This document shows, piece by piece, positions 53,062 to 61,150 of a DNA stretch of 63,928 nt. How positions within the stretch are numbered: the stretch's first letter is position 1; the number at the start of each line of letters is the position of its first letter. The stretch spans positions 1-63,928 of the forward strand of contig DEBD01000034.1 of NCBI GenBank assembly GCA_002348385.1, read 5' to 3'. This DNA comes from Gammaproteobacteria bacterium UBA2965. Lineage in GTDB: Bacteria > Pseudomonadota > Gammaproteobacteria > Pseudomonadales > Azotimanducaceae. Both the position numbers and the translations under genes were made by a program. The notes beneath the pieces are model-generated. The model was not told where the DNA came from and did no database searches. It saw only the letters and a list, made by a program, of their open reading frames with translations.

Positions 53062-53610
53062 TTATTCGGCCTCGCCGGAAGTCACCATGTAGCGCTGGAA
53101 CTCCTCGTCGAAGGCGAGCAGCGACGTGTCTTTTATGTGGTCGATGTACAGCTTGCCGTCCAGGTGATCAAACTCGTGCTGCAGTACGGTGGCGAGAAAC
53201 CCGCTGAGCTCCAGCGTCAGCGGCGCGCCCTGCTGGTCCAGGGCGTTCACCCGCACGTGCTGGGGTCTTTCCACGAAGCCGCGCATTCCCGGCACGGACA
53301 GACAGCCTTCCCAGTAGCCGGCTGGCTCGGGATTCAGAATCTGCACTTCCGGATTGATGAACACGGTCAGCGGCAGGCTGGGAATCTCACCGTAGCGGCT
53401 GGGCCCGCCATCGATCTCGATGATGGCCAGTCGCACCGGCTCATTGATCTGCGGCGCCGCTAAACCGATGCCGCCGTAGTCGTGCAGGGTGTCGATCATG
53501 TCGTCCACCAGCCGCACAAGCGCTTCCGAGTGGATTTCCTCGGAGGTGAGCGGGCGGGCTACCTGTCGCAGGGTGGGGTGACCCATGCGGATGATCTTTC
53601 TTACGGCCAT
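53062..53610 (-). CDS. def: Peptide deformylase
   Basis: Removes the formyl group from nascent proteins. The 182-residue metalloenzyme has motif 1 GIGLAAPQI, motif 2 EGCLSVPG with the metal Cys, and motif 3 LQHEFDHLDGKL with two metal His and the catalytic Glu. It converges on ilvA with a 9-bp gap. It lies 17 nt downstream of the 5-formyl-THF cyclo-ligase gene, not in the usual def-fmt pair. Confidence 0.96.
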   Translation of the reverse strand: MAVRKIIRMGHPTLRQVARPLTSEEIHSEALVRLVDDMIDTLHDYGGIGLAAPQINEPVRLAIIEIDGGPSRYGEIPSLPLTVFINPEVQILNPEPAGYWEGCLSVPGMRGFVERPQHVRVNALDQQGAPLTLELSGFLATVLQHEFDHLDGKLYIDHIKDTSLLAFDEEFQRYMVTSGEAE

Positions 53611-53627
53611 GCGCGGACCTTACGAGG

Positions 53628-54218
53628 TCACCGACCCGGGTGCCAGCCCTGTTCGGTAATCACGCCGTCCAGCGGCACATCCCAGTGGGCGGTCGGCAGC
53701 GGTGAGTGGGCGTGTTGTATCTCGTGGGCGACACCGATGGTCATCGGGCGCCGCGTGGCATCAATTCGGGCCAGGTAGCGGTCGTAGAACCCGGCGCCCA
53801 TGCCCAGTCTGGCGCCCTGGTCGTCGAATGCCACCAGGGGCACCAGCAGCACGTCCAGGCTCTCACCGTCCACCAGCGCCGCTCCGGCGGGGGGCTCGGG
53901 GATGCCAAAGCGGTTGGCGGCGAGTGGCTGCTCGCGTTCATAGCGATAGAAGTCCATTTCGCTGCCTTCCCCCACCACGGGGAGTGCGAGCAGCCGTCCT
54001 TTTTCGTCGAGCGCTTGGGCCAGCGCCGCCACGTCTACCTCGCCGTCGCTGGCCATGTACAAGCCGATGCACGCCGCGTTTTGCAGCTCTGGCGCGCCGC
54101 GTGCCCACCGGGCGATGGCCTGCGCGTGGTCTTGCTGTTGTTGCGCGGAAAGCGCGCGCCGTTTGGCGCGAAATTGGCGCCTGAGCGCTTGCCGCTGGTC
54201 ATGGTCAGTGGGTGCCAT
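53628..54218 (-). CDS. 5-formyltetrahydrofolate cyclo-ligase (YgfA type)
   Basis: Returns 5-formyl-THF to the active folate pool. From the ATG at 54218 it is 196 aa. Typical features are the basic N-terminal helix (LRRQFRAKRRALS), LVPLVAFDDQGARLGMGAGFYDRYL with the ATP/Mg-binding region, and IGVAHEIQ. An in-frame start at 54293 would overlap 6S RNA. It lies directly downstream of 6S RNA, the strongly conserved ssrS-ygfA arrangement in which both are read from the ssrS transcript. It also suits the folate needs of the glycine cleavage genes nearby. Confidence 0.94.
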   Translation of the reverse strand: MAPTDHDQRQALRRQFRAKRRALSAQQQQDHAQAIARWARGAPELQNAACIGLYMASDGEVDVAALAQALDEKGRLLALPVVGEGSEMDFYRYEREQPLAANRFGIPEPPAGAALVDGESLDVLLVPLVAFDDQGARLGMGAGFYDRYLARIDATRRPMTIGVAHEIQHAHSPLPTAHWDVPLDGVITEQGWHPGR

Positions 54219-54242
54219 GGGGTGTTCGTGCGGACGTGGTGA

Positions 54243-54452
54243 AAGCCTCCCAAAATGCCGCTGCATGGTTGGCCCTGAACCGTTATGGTTCAAGGCGGAG
54301 ACCCAGGTGATGCCTCAGGCTTCCCAACCCGACGCTGCCCCGAAGGGGTGGCGTCGGTATCGGACCTGCACACCGGCACGCACGCCGGAATCTCCTGTTA
54401 TTTCTCTAACGGCTCAAGGACGACACCAGCTGGCGTACATTCCAGGAGGCTG
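54243..54452 (-). ncRNA. ssrS: 6S RNA
   Basis: Regulatory RNA that binds the RNA polymerase-sigma70 holoenzyme by mimicking an open promoter. It lies between zapA and ygfA, its conserved location. The ends close: AGCCTCC-(T)-GGAATGT at the 5' end (54451-54437) pairs with GCATTTTGGGAGGCT at the 3' end (54258-54244), allowing G-U pairs. Conserved sequences include CTTGAGCCGTTA near the 5' side, CCTTGAACC...GGTTCA on the 3' side and GCAGCGGCAT close to the 3' end. An apical hairpin (54330-54356) has a TTCG tetraloop. The estimate of about 210 nt exceeds E. coli's 184; the ends are approximate. Confidence 0.85.
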
Positions 54453-54458
54453 GCTGCG

Positions 54459-54464
54459 AGTATA
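54459..54464 (-). promoter_or_regulatory. 6S RNA promoter -10 box
   Basis: TATACT on the minus strand (54464-54459), 5/6 to consensus, eight bases before the inferred 6S RNA 5' end. No clear -35 was found at 16-18 bp. Confidence 0.5.
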
Positions 54465-54513
54465 TCTAAAAAAACCCGAGGTGCCTGGCTTGACATCCTC
54501 TGCTGTGAAGCGG

Positions 54514-54828
54514 TTACAAGTTGAGCTGTTTATGCTCGTTGAGCGCTTGACTTATGCGCTCGCTCAATGCGGTCAAACGCCCCACCTGCTGGTCTGTACT
54601 GCTGGCCAGCGAGTCGCGGCTATTGATGAACTCGTTGGCGATATTCAGCGCCGCCATCACCGCGATGCGATCCAGACCGAACACCTTCCCGGATTCGCGA
54701 ATCTCGTTCATCTGCCCGTCGAGATAACGTGCGGAGCTCGTGAGCGCGTCTACCTCGTCGGCGGGACACGCCACCTGATACTCCTTGTCGAGAATCTTCA
54801 CGCTGATGGTGGTGATTTCTTCTGCCAT
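54514..54828 (-). CDS. zapA: Cell division protein ZapA
   Basis: Bundles and stabilises FtsZ filaments at the Z ring. The 104-residue protein has an N-terminal globular part (ISVKILDKEYQVACP) and the long C-terminal coiled coil. The conserved RYLDGQMNEIR and VMAALNIANEF segments are present. It sits 29 nt after the ZapB-like gene and just ahead of 6S RNA, as in other gammaproteobacteria. Confidence 0.95.
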   Translation of the reverse strand: MAEEITTISVKILDKEYQVACPADEVDALTSSARYLDGQMNEIRESGKVFGLDRIAVMAALNIANEFINSRDSLASSTDQQVGRLTALSERISQALNEHKQLNL

Positions 54829-54857
54829 AGCTTAAATCTTGAGTTTAAATCTTGGGG

Positions 54858-55064
54858 TCAGTCTTGCTCGAGCGTCTTCAGCCGAACGATCATCGATTCC
54901 ACGCGGCTTTTGGCCAGCTCGTTTTTTTCGATCAGCTTGGCGCGTTCCTTCGTCCAGTTGTCCTGCTGGGTTCGCAGAGCGTGATTTTCCTTGCTAAGCA
55001 CGCTGCACAGCTCGATAAGCTCCCCCACCTTGCTCTCCAGGGTTGCCCATTTGCGGTTAGACAT
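54858..55064 (-). CDS. Small ZapB-like coiled-coil protein (TIGR02449 type)
   Basis: 68-residue protein from the ATG at 55064, almost entirely heptad-patterned coiled coil (LESKVGELIELCSVL... to IVRLKTLEQD). It resembles the small proteins encoded next to zapA in Pseudomonas-type gammaproteobacteria. A division role through ZapA is inferred from this location and the ZapB-like architecture. An in-frame extension to 55118 lacks family support. It is divergent from ygfB, with 129 bp between. Confidence 0.85.
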   Translation of the reverse strand: MSNRKWATLESKVGELIELCSVLSKENHALRTQQDNWTKERAKLIEKNELAKSRVESMIVRLKTLEQD

Positions 55065-55193
55065 TTGCAGGTATTTCGTTGTTATTAAGCCCCTAGTTTG
55101 CTCTGAAAGCCCCACCATGTGAAGCGCGGAACTTTGGTAGGATACGGTCTGCTCGCAGCACCCTTTCGGTTAAGCAAATCAACTAAGCAAGCA

Positions 55194-55703
55194 ATGTCCG
55201 ATGACTTATCCGTTCTGGCGGAGAACGCCGCGACCACGCTATCTGGATGGGAACTCCACGGCGTGGTCTGCGGGCTGGCGGCCTGCCGCTCTGGCGAGAT
55301 CGCGCTGCAGGACCTTCTCGACCTGGTAGGTGTGGAGGCGCTCACCGATCAGGCCAGCGTTGAAGCGTTTGTGGGCGAATCGGTGGCGGCACTGGTTGCC
55401 GACGACCTCAGCTTCGCACTCTTGCTCCCGGACGATGATGTGCCGCTGGAACTGCGCATGGAAGCGCTCGCCGATTGGAGTGGCGCGTTTCTGGCCGGGT
55501 TGGGAGCGGGATTGGGAAGCAGGGACGTCTCGTCGTTGCCGGAAGAGGCTCAGGAGGTAATCGACGACTTTTCGGCCATCACCGAGCTGGACGCGGCCAG
55601 CGCTGACGAAGGGGAGTCGGCAGAGACCGATCTGCTGCAGCTCCAGGAGTTCGTGAAGGTGGGAGTGCTGCTGATCATGGGGCTCGTAGATGCCGCCGAG
55701 TGA
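55194..55703 (+). CDS. UPF0149 family protein (YgfB-like)
   Basis: 169-residue protein from the ATG at 55194, homologous to YgfB. In P. aeruginosa YgfB is reported to affect antibiotic resistance through AmpDh3 expression, but the general function is unsettled. The helical protein has WELHGVVCGLAA at the N-terminus, EWSGAFLAGLG-like WSGAFLAGLGAGLG in the middle and EVIDDFSAIT in the second half. A GTG at 55119 is in frame but adds unrelated residues. It overlaps pepP by 14 nt, the usual ygfB-pepP-ubiH order. Confidence 0.92.
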   Translation: MSDDLSVLAENAATTLSGWELHGVVCGLAACRSGEIALQDLLDLVGVEALTDQASVEAFVGESVAALVADDLSFALLLPDDDVPLELRMEALADWSGAFLAGLGAGLGSRDVSSLPEEAQEVIDDFSAITELDAASADEGESAETDLLQLQEFVKVGVLLIMGLVDAAE

Positions 55704-57012
55704 GTACGCGCGCCGTCGTCGACGGCTCATGAGCCTCATGGTTCCGGGCTCGGTGGCCGTGATTCCGGGCGCGATCCAACGCTATCGCAATCGCGATACC
55801 GAGCACCTGTTCCGTCAGGACAGCGATTTTTACTACCTCACCGGATTCTCGGAGCCCGATGCGGTGCTGGTATTGGCGCCCGAGCGCAGTCACGGTGAGG
55901 TTATCCTGTTCTGCCGCGAGCGCAACGCGCGGGCCGAGCTGTACAACGGGGAGCGGGTAGGCCCGGAACGGGCGGCGGAGAAGCTGGGCGTTGACGATGG
56001 CTTTCCCATCAACGATATCGAAGAAATTCTGCCTGGCATGCTGGAAGGGCGGGAGCGCATCTACATCACTTTGGGTGCCTATCCGGACTTCGACAAAAGG
56101 CTGATGCAGTGGGTGTCCGCCATCCGCGCGAGGGAAGCTGGAGGTGCCATTCCCCCGGGCGAGTTTCATGCGTTGAAGCACTTGTTGCACGAGCAGCGCC
56201 TAGTGAAGTCGGCCTTGGAGCTCAAAGCTATGCGAGAGGCTGCGCGCATCACGTCGATGGCACACGAGCGCGCCATGCGCTGTGCCCGTCCGGGCATGAC
56301 GGAAACCCAGCTGGAGGCAGAGCTCGTTCACGAATTCATGACCAACGGCGCACATACGCCTGCCTATCCGAGCATCGTGGGGAGCGGCGCCAACGCGTGC
56401 GTTCTGCACTATGTGGACAATGCCTCGGTGCTCAAAAAGAACGATCTGGTGCTCATTGATGCCGGCTGCGAGTACCAGCACTACGCCGCGGACGTCACGC
56501 GCACCTTCCCGGTTTCGGGCCGTTTCTCGAAATCCCAGCAGGCGCTCTACGAGATCGTGCTGGAGGCCAACCGCGCGGGCATAGATTCCTGCCGGCCTGG
56601 AGCCACCTTTAGCGACCCGCACGTTGCCGCTGTAAGCGTCATGGTGCAGGGGCTTTTGGACCTTAAACTGCTTCAGGGCGAGCTCACCGAGATCCTGGAG
56701 ACGGATGCCTACCGTGAGTTCTGCCCCCACAACTCGTCCCATTGGCTGGGTAGCGATGTACATGACGTGGGCGACTACCGGGTGGATGGCGCTTGGCGCG
56801 AGCTGGAGCCGGGCATGGTGCTTACCGTGGAACCCGGCATATACATCCGCGATGACGCGTCTACCGGCGCGCTGGCGCCCCGTTGGCGTGGAATCGGTAT
56901 TCGCGTGGAGGACGACGTGGCGATCACGTCCGAAGGGCACGAGGTGCTCAGCCACGCCGCCAAGGACGTGTCGGACATTCAACAGCTCATGGCCGAGGGC
57001 GCTTCATTGTGA
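55690..57012 (+). CDS. pepP: Xaa-Pro aminopeptidase P
   Basis: Cleaves N-terminal residues preceding proline. The 440-residue protein has the N-terminal AMP_N domain (FYYLTGFSEPDAV) and the pita-bread metallopeptidase domain. Metal ligands are visible in LIDAGCEYQHYAADVTRTFP, SSHWLGSDVHDVG, VEPGIYI and IRVEDDV. It overlaps ygfB by 14 nt and ubiH by 4 nt (GTGA), so the three are translated as a unit. Confidence 0.95.
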   Translation: MPPSEYARRRRRLMSLMVPGSVAVIPGAIQRYRNRDTEHLFRQDSDFYYLTGFSEPDAVLVLAPERSHGEVILFCRERNARAELYNGERVGPERAAEKLGVDDGFPINDIEEILPGMLEGRERIYITLGAYPDFDKRLMQWVSAIRAREAGGAIPPGEFHALKHLLHEQRLVKSALELKAMREAARITSMAHERAMRCARPGMTETQLEAELVHEFMTNGAHTPAYPSIVGSGANACVLHYVDNASVLKKNDLVLIDAGCEYQHYAADVTRTFPVSGRFSKSQQALYEIVLEANRAGIDSCRPGATFSDPHVAAVSVMVQGLLDLKLLQGELTEILETDAYREFCPHNSSHWLGSDVHDVGDYRVDGAWRELEPGMVLTVEPGIYIRDDASTGALAPRWRGIGIRVEDDVAITSEGHEVLSHAAKDVSDIQQLMAEGASL

Positions 57013-58190
57013 CGGCCGAGGCCATCATCGTTGGCGGTGGCCTGGTCGGCGCACTGACTGCGCTCCTGCTCGGTCAGCAGGGTCGGCGCGTGGCCCTGGT
57101 TGAGCGCAGTCGCCCCAATCGTGAGGTGGGCGAGCTTGGCGTCGACCTGCGCAACGTGGCCATTTCACCGGCGTCCGCGGCTCTGCTGGATCAGGCCGGG
57201 GTATGGGAGGCTTTGCGCTCGGCCGCTTACACCGAGATGCGGGTCTGGGAGGAGCGGGGAACCGGCGAGGTGGCGTTCACTGCGGCGTCAGTGGGCCGCG
57301 AGGAGCTGGGTTGGATTTGTGAAAACTCCCAGCTGCTGGAGGCGTTGTGGGCGGCACTGGATGCCATCCGAAATGTGTCCGTGCACGTGGGTGACGAGAT
57401 ACAAGACGTGGCAGTAGGGCCGGCTGAGGCGCGCCTTGCATTGCCGGGCGAAACCCTGGTCGGGCGTCTGCTCATTGGCGCCGACGGCGGCCGTTCGCTG
57501 GTTCGCTCCGCGTTGAATGTCGGATTGGCGGATACGCCCACCGGCCATTGCGCGCTGGCCACGGTGGTTCGCATCGGCAACGGTCACGCGGGGATCGCGT
57601 GGCAGCGTTTTCTGCTGGAAGGTCCCCTGGCGGTGCTGCCCAGCAGCGATCCCCATCTGGCCTCGGTGGTCTGGTCGCAATCGCCTGAAGCGGCCGGGCG
57701 CCGCCGCGATATGGATGCTCAGGCCTTCTGTGCGGAACTCGAAGCGTCGCTGGAGCATCGACTGGGTCGAGTAGAGGTGGTGGACCGGCGGGTTGTATTT
57801 CCCATTTCTCAGCTGCTGGTAGAGAACTTCAACCCGGTACCGCGGGCGTTGCTCATAGGAGACGCTGCGCGCGTCATCCATCCGCTGGCGGGTCTGGGCG
57901 CCAATGTGGGATTCGAAGACGTACGCGCGCTTGTCAAGACGGCGCAAGGCGTGCCTGTGGACGGCGATCTGGGCGCGCAGGGAACGTGGTCTGGCTTCGC
58001 CCGCCGCCGTCGTGCGCGTGCGCAATTCATGCTGGGTCTCATGACCGTTTTCAGGCGTACCTACGCGGCGAAGAGCCCCTTATCACACCTGCTGCGCAAC
58101 ACGGGCGTGAGCCTGTTCGACCGCAGCGGTTGGGTGAAGCAGCAGTTCATTCGTGAAGCCCTCGGGGTAGGGCAGGCGGCGGGCCCCTGA
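57009..58190 (+). CDS. ubiH: FAD-dependent ubiquinone biosynthesis hydroxylase (UbiH family)
   Basis: Aromatic-ring hydroxylase of ubiquinone synthesis. The GTG at 57009 overlaps the pepP stop and gives 393 aa. FAD motifs: IIVGGGLVGALTALLL at the N-terminus, GADGGRSLVRSAL in the middle and LIGDAARVIHPLAG near residue 290. The last continues LGANVGFEDV, where the family usually has GQG-N-G, an unusual substitution. In relatives pepP-ubiH is followed by a second hydroxylase (ubiI/visC); here gcvT follows after 96 bp. The ring position it hydroxylates cannot be decided from sequence. Confidence 0.88.
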   Translation: MTAEAIIVGGGLVGALTALLLGQQGRRVALVERSRPNREVGELGVDLRNVAISPASAALLDQAGVWEALRSAAYTEMRVWEERGTGEVAFTAASVGREELGWICENSQLLEALWAALDAIRNVSVHVGDEIQDVAVGPAEARLALPGETLVGRLLIGADGGRSLVRSALNVGLADTPTGHCALATVVRIGNGHAGIAWQRFLLEGPLAVLPSSDPHLASVVWSQSPEAAGRRRDMDAQAFCAELEASLEHRLGRVEVVDRRVVFPISQLLVENFNPVPRALLIGDAARVIHPLAGLGANVGFEDVRALVKTAQGVPVDGDLGAQGTWSGFARRRRARAQFMLGLMTVFRRTYAAKSPLSHLLRNTGVSLFDRSGWVKQQFIREALGVGQAAGP

Positions 58191-58286
58191 CGCGCAGTTG
58201 GTAAGGAAATCCTCATCCGAGCTGGCTACTATGCGCATGCGCGCGCCTGGGTCGGATGCGGGTGCGATCATCAACCGGGTATACAC

Positions 58287-59348
58287 ATGAGCAAGCAGAC
58301 ACCGCTGTTCGATCAGCACGTTGCGGCGGGCGGCAAGATGGTGGATTTTGCGGGCTGGCGGATGCCGCTGAATTACGGGTCTCAGCTGGCCGAGCACCGG
58401 GCCGTGCGCGAAAACGTGGGGATGTTCGACGTGTCGCACATGACGGTGGTGGATGTGGCTGGGGCCGGGGCGCTGGACTACCTGCGGCGGCTGGTAAGCA
58501 ACGATGTGACAAAGCTGCAATCGGTAGGGCAGGCTTGCTACGGACTGCTGCTCAACGAATCCGGCGGGGTCATTGACGACCTCATCGTCTACCGTCGCGC
58601 GGACGACTACCGGCTGGTGACCAATGCCGCCACCCGGGATTCCGTGCTGGCGTGGCTGTCGCAGCATAGCGACGGGTCGGTTGCCATCGAAGAGCGGGAG
58701 CTGGCCATGTTGGCGGTGCAGGGCCCCCGGGCATTGGCGTGCTTTTCCGACCTGGCCGGCAAGCCGGTGCCCGAGGCGCCGTTTACGGCGGTGGAGCACG
58801 GTGGCTGGCTGGTCGCGCGTACCGGCTACACCGGAGAAGACGGCGTGGAAGTTGTGCTGGAACCCGACGCAGCCGTTCGCTTGTGGCAGGCCCTGGCGGC
58901 AGCGGGTGTGCAACCGGCGGGTCTGGCCGCCCGCGACACCCTGCGCTTGGAGGCGGGCTTGAACCTGTGCGGTCAGGATATGGATGCCACCACCAGCCCG
59001 CTGGTGTCGAACCTGGCATGGACGGTGAGCTGGGAACCCACTGAGCGCGACTTCATCGGCCGCACTGCGCTCGAGGCGGAGCGCGCCCAGGGCCCCGGTG
59101 CCAAGCTCAGCGGCGTGGTGCTTGAGACCAAGGGCATACCCCGACAGGGGCAGACGGTGCACACTCAGGCGGGCTCTGGTGCGGTGACCAGTGGTATATT
59201 CTCGCCCACCCTGGGACAGGGTATCGCGCTGGCGCGTATTCCGCGCCAGGCGCAAGGCGACTGCGAGGTGGAGGTTCGGGGCAAGCGCCTCGCCGCGCGT
59301 ATCGTGCGGCCCCCGTTCGTTCGCCGAGGGGAACGAGTATTTAAATGA
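58287..59348 (+). CDS. gcvT: Glycine cleavage system T protein (aminomethyltransferase)
   Basis: Transfers the methylene unit from aminomethyl-lipoyl-H protein to THF. The 353-residue protein has an N-terminal KMVDFAGWRMPLNYG block, GMFDVSHMTVVDV, the TGYTGEDGVEV segment and the C-terminal barrel (GIFSPTLGQGIALARI). It is the first of four glycine cleavage genes; gcvH follows after 16 nt. The 96-bp upstream gap is too short and unlike a glycine riboswitch, so regulation by that means is not supported. Confidence 0.96.
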   Translation: MSKQTPLFDQHVAAGGKMVDFAGWRMPLNYGSQLAEHRAVRENVGMFDVSHMTVVDVAGAGALDYLRRLVSNDVTKLQSVGQACYGLLLNESGGVIDDLIVYRRADDYRLVTNAATRDSVLAWLSQHSDGSVAIEERELAMLAVQGPRALACFSDLAGKPVPEAPFTAVEHGGWLVARTGYTGEDGVEVVLEPDAAVRLWQALAAAGVQPAGLAARDTLRLEAGLNLCGQDMDATTSPLVSNLAWTVSWEPTERDFIGRTALEAERAQGPGAKLSGVVLETKGIPRQGQTVHTQAGSGAVTSGIFSPTLGQGIALARIPRQAQGDCEVEVRGKRLAARIVRPPFVRRGERVFK

Positions 59349-59364
59349 ATCGAAGACATGGCCA

Positions 59365-59757
59365 ATGAGTGAAACACCGCAAGAACTGAAGTACGCCAGC
59401 ACCCACGAGTGGGCGAGATTGGAAGAAGACGGCAGCGTGACCGTAGGTATCAGCGATCACGCCCAGGATGCACTTGGCGATGTGGTGTACGTGGAGCACC
59501 CTGAGGTGGGCCAACCGGTAGCGGCCGGCGAGGAGGCGGGTGTTGTGGAGTCGGTGAAGGCGGCTTCAGACATCTATGCGCCGGTGGGCGGGGCCATCAT
59601 TGCGGTCAACAGTGTGTTGGAAGACGCCCCGGAAACGGTAAACCAGGACCCTTATGGCGACGGATGGTTCTTCCGCATCGAGCCCGCGGACGAGGGCCAG
59701 CTCGAAGAGCTGCTGGATAGCGAGGCCTACGCTGAAATATGCGAAGCCGAAAGCTAG
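59365..59757 (+). CDS. gcvH: Glycine cleavage system H protein
   Basis: Lipoylated carrier shuttling the aminomethyl group between P, T and L proteins. From the ATG at 59365 it is 130 aa. The lipoyl-attachment lysine is Lys65 in ESVKAASDIYAP, preceded by LGDVVYVEHPEVG and followed by VNQDPYGDGWFFRI. An in-frame extension into gcvT is not meaningful. Gene order gcvT-gcvH-gcvPA-gcvPB. Confidence 0.96.
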   Translation: MSETPQELKYASTHEWARLEEDGSVTVGISDHAQDALGDVVYVEHPEVGQPVAAGEEAGVVESVKAASDIYAPVGGAIIAVNSVLEDAPETVNQDPYGDGWFFRIEPADEGQLEELLDSEAYAEICEAES

Positions 59758-59794
59758 CCGGGGGCCGGCAGCAACCCTGGTGAACACCTAGCCC

Positions 59795-61150
59795 ATGCCG
59801 TTCATCCCGCATACCGCGGCCGAGGTCGATGCCATGCTGTCGGATATCGGTGTAGGCGAGGTCGCCGATCTCTTCGATGAGATTCCCTCGGGGCTCAAGC
59901 ATTCCGAGCTCGCAGGGCTCGCCGGCGGCGTCACCGAAATGGAGATGCTGCAGGAGATGCGTTCGCGCTCCGAGCAGGATCCCTCCCTGGTCTGCTTCGT
60001 GGGCGCGGGGTGCTACGACCACCATATACCGGCGGCGGTATGGGATCTGACCAGCCGCGGCGAGTTCATGACCGCCTACACCCCCTATCAGGCGGAAGCG
60101 AGCCAAGGCACTCTGCAGCTCATCTACGAATATCAGACCATGATGGCCAACCTCACGGCCATGGACGTTTCCAACGCCTCGGTCTACGACGGCGCGTCCG
60201 GTCTGGGGGAAGCCGTGCTGATGGCCATTCGCGGCAACAAGAAGGCCGCTTCACGCCGAATCATCATGCCTGGCACGGTGCACCCCCACTACCGCGACGC
60301 GGCCGCGAGCATATGTCGCCATCAGGGCGTTAGCTTCGTGGACGTGACCGTTGATGCCAGCGGTCGCGTGGACCCCAAGGCGCTGGACGAGTCCTACGCG
60401 GATGCGGCTGCCATGGTCATCGCGCAGCCCAATTTCTTCGGATGCATGGAAGACGTTGATGCGCTCACGGATTGGGCCGCCGAGCGTGGCATTCTGGTGA
60501 TCGCCGTGGTCAACCCCTTGAGCCTTGCCTTGCTGGAGCCGCCGGGGCGGTGGGGTGCGCGGGGAGCGGACATCGTCTGTGGTGATGGCCAGCCGTTCGG
60601 CATTCCGATGGCTTCCGGCGGCCCGTCTTTCGGCTTCGTCTGCTGCACCCGGGCGCTGGTGCGCCAGCTACCCGGCCGGGTCATCGGGCGCACCCGGGAC
60701 GTTGACGGGCGCATGGGTTACACCCTTACGCTGCAGGCGCGAGAGCAGCACATCCGGCGCGGCAAGGCCACCTCCAACATCTGTACCAATCAGGGCCTGC
60801 TTGTTACCGCGGGCACCATTCACATGAGTATCATGGGGGCAGCGGGATTGGCTGATGTGGCGGGTCAAAGCGTTGCGAACACCCACGAGCTCGTGGCTAG
60901 ACTCCTTGAGATACCGGGGGTAGAACAAACGCACTCGGCGCCTTACTTCCACGAATGTGCGGTGACGCTTCCACAGCCGGCTGACAAGGTGCGCGATGCA
61001 TTGCTCGCACACGGAATTCTGGGTGGCCTGCCCCTGGGGGGGTACTTCGCCGACCTGTCTAATGCGCTGCTCGTGTGTGCAACAGAGAAACGCACGTCCG
61101 CGCAGATCGACGCCTACGTCCAGGCCATGCGTACGGTGTTGGGCGCATGA
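59795..61150 (+). CDS. gcvPA: Glycine dehydrogenase (decarboxylating) subunit 1
   Basis: N-terminal half of the split P protein, 451 aa. It shows the PFIPHTAAEVDAML N-terminus, AYTPYQAEASQGTLQ, NASVYDGASGLGEA and SNICTNQGL motifs of GcvPA. It lacks the PLP lysine, which lies in the partner subunit. The stop overlaps the gcvPB start by 4 nt (ATGA), consistent with equimolar subunits. Confidence 0.96.
   Translation: MPFIPHTAAEVDAMLSDIGVGEVADLFDEIPSGLKHSELAGLAGGVTEMEMLQEMRSRSEQDPSLVCFVGAGCYDHHIPAAVWDLTSRGEFMTAYTPYQAEASQGTLQLIYEYQTMMANLTAMDVSNASVYDGASGLGEAVLMAIRGNKKAASRRIIMPGTVHPHYRDAAASICRHQGVSFVDVTVDASGRVDPKALDESYADAAAMVIAQPNFFGCMEDVDALTDWAAERGILVIAVVNPLSLALLEPPGRWGARGADIVCGDGQPFGIPMASGGPSFGFVCCTRALVRQLPGRVIGRTRDVDGRMGYTLTLQAREQHIRRGKATSNICTNQGLLVTAGTIHMSIMGAAGLADVAGQSVANTHELVARLLEIPGVEQTHSAPYFHECAVTLPQPADKVRDALLAHGILGGLPLGGYFADLSNALLVCATEKRTSAQIDAYVQAMRTVLGA

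Noticed and set aside
58191..58286. Glycine riboswitch ahead of the glycine cleavage genes
   Set aside because: The gap is only 96 bp and shows neither the tandem aptamer pattern nor its conserved sequences.
58083..59402. A 439-codon open frame opposite gcvT
   Set aside because: Shadow of gcvT; it also runs into the ubiH and gcvH coding regions.
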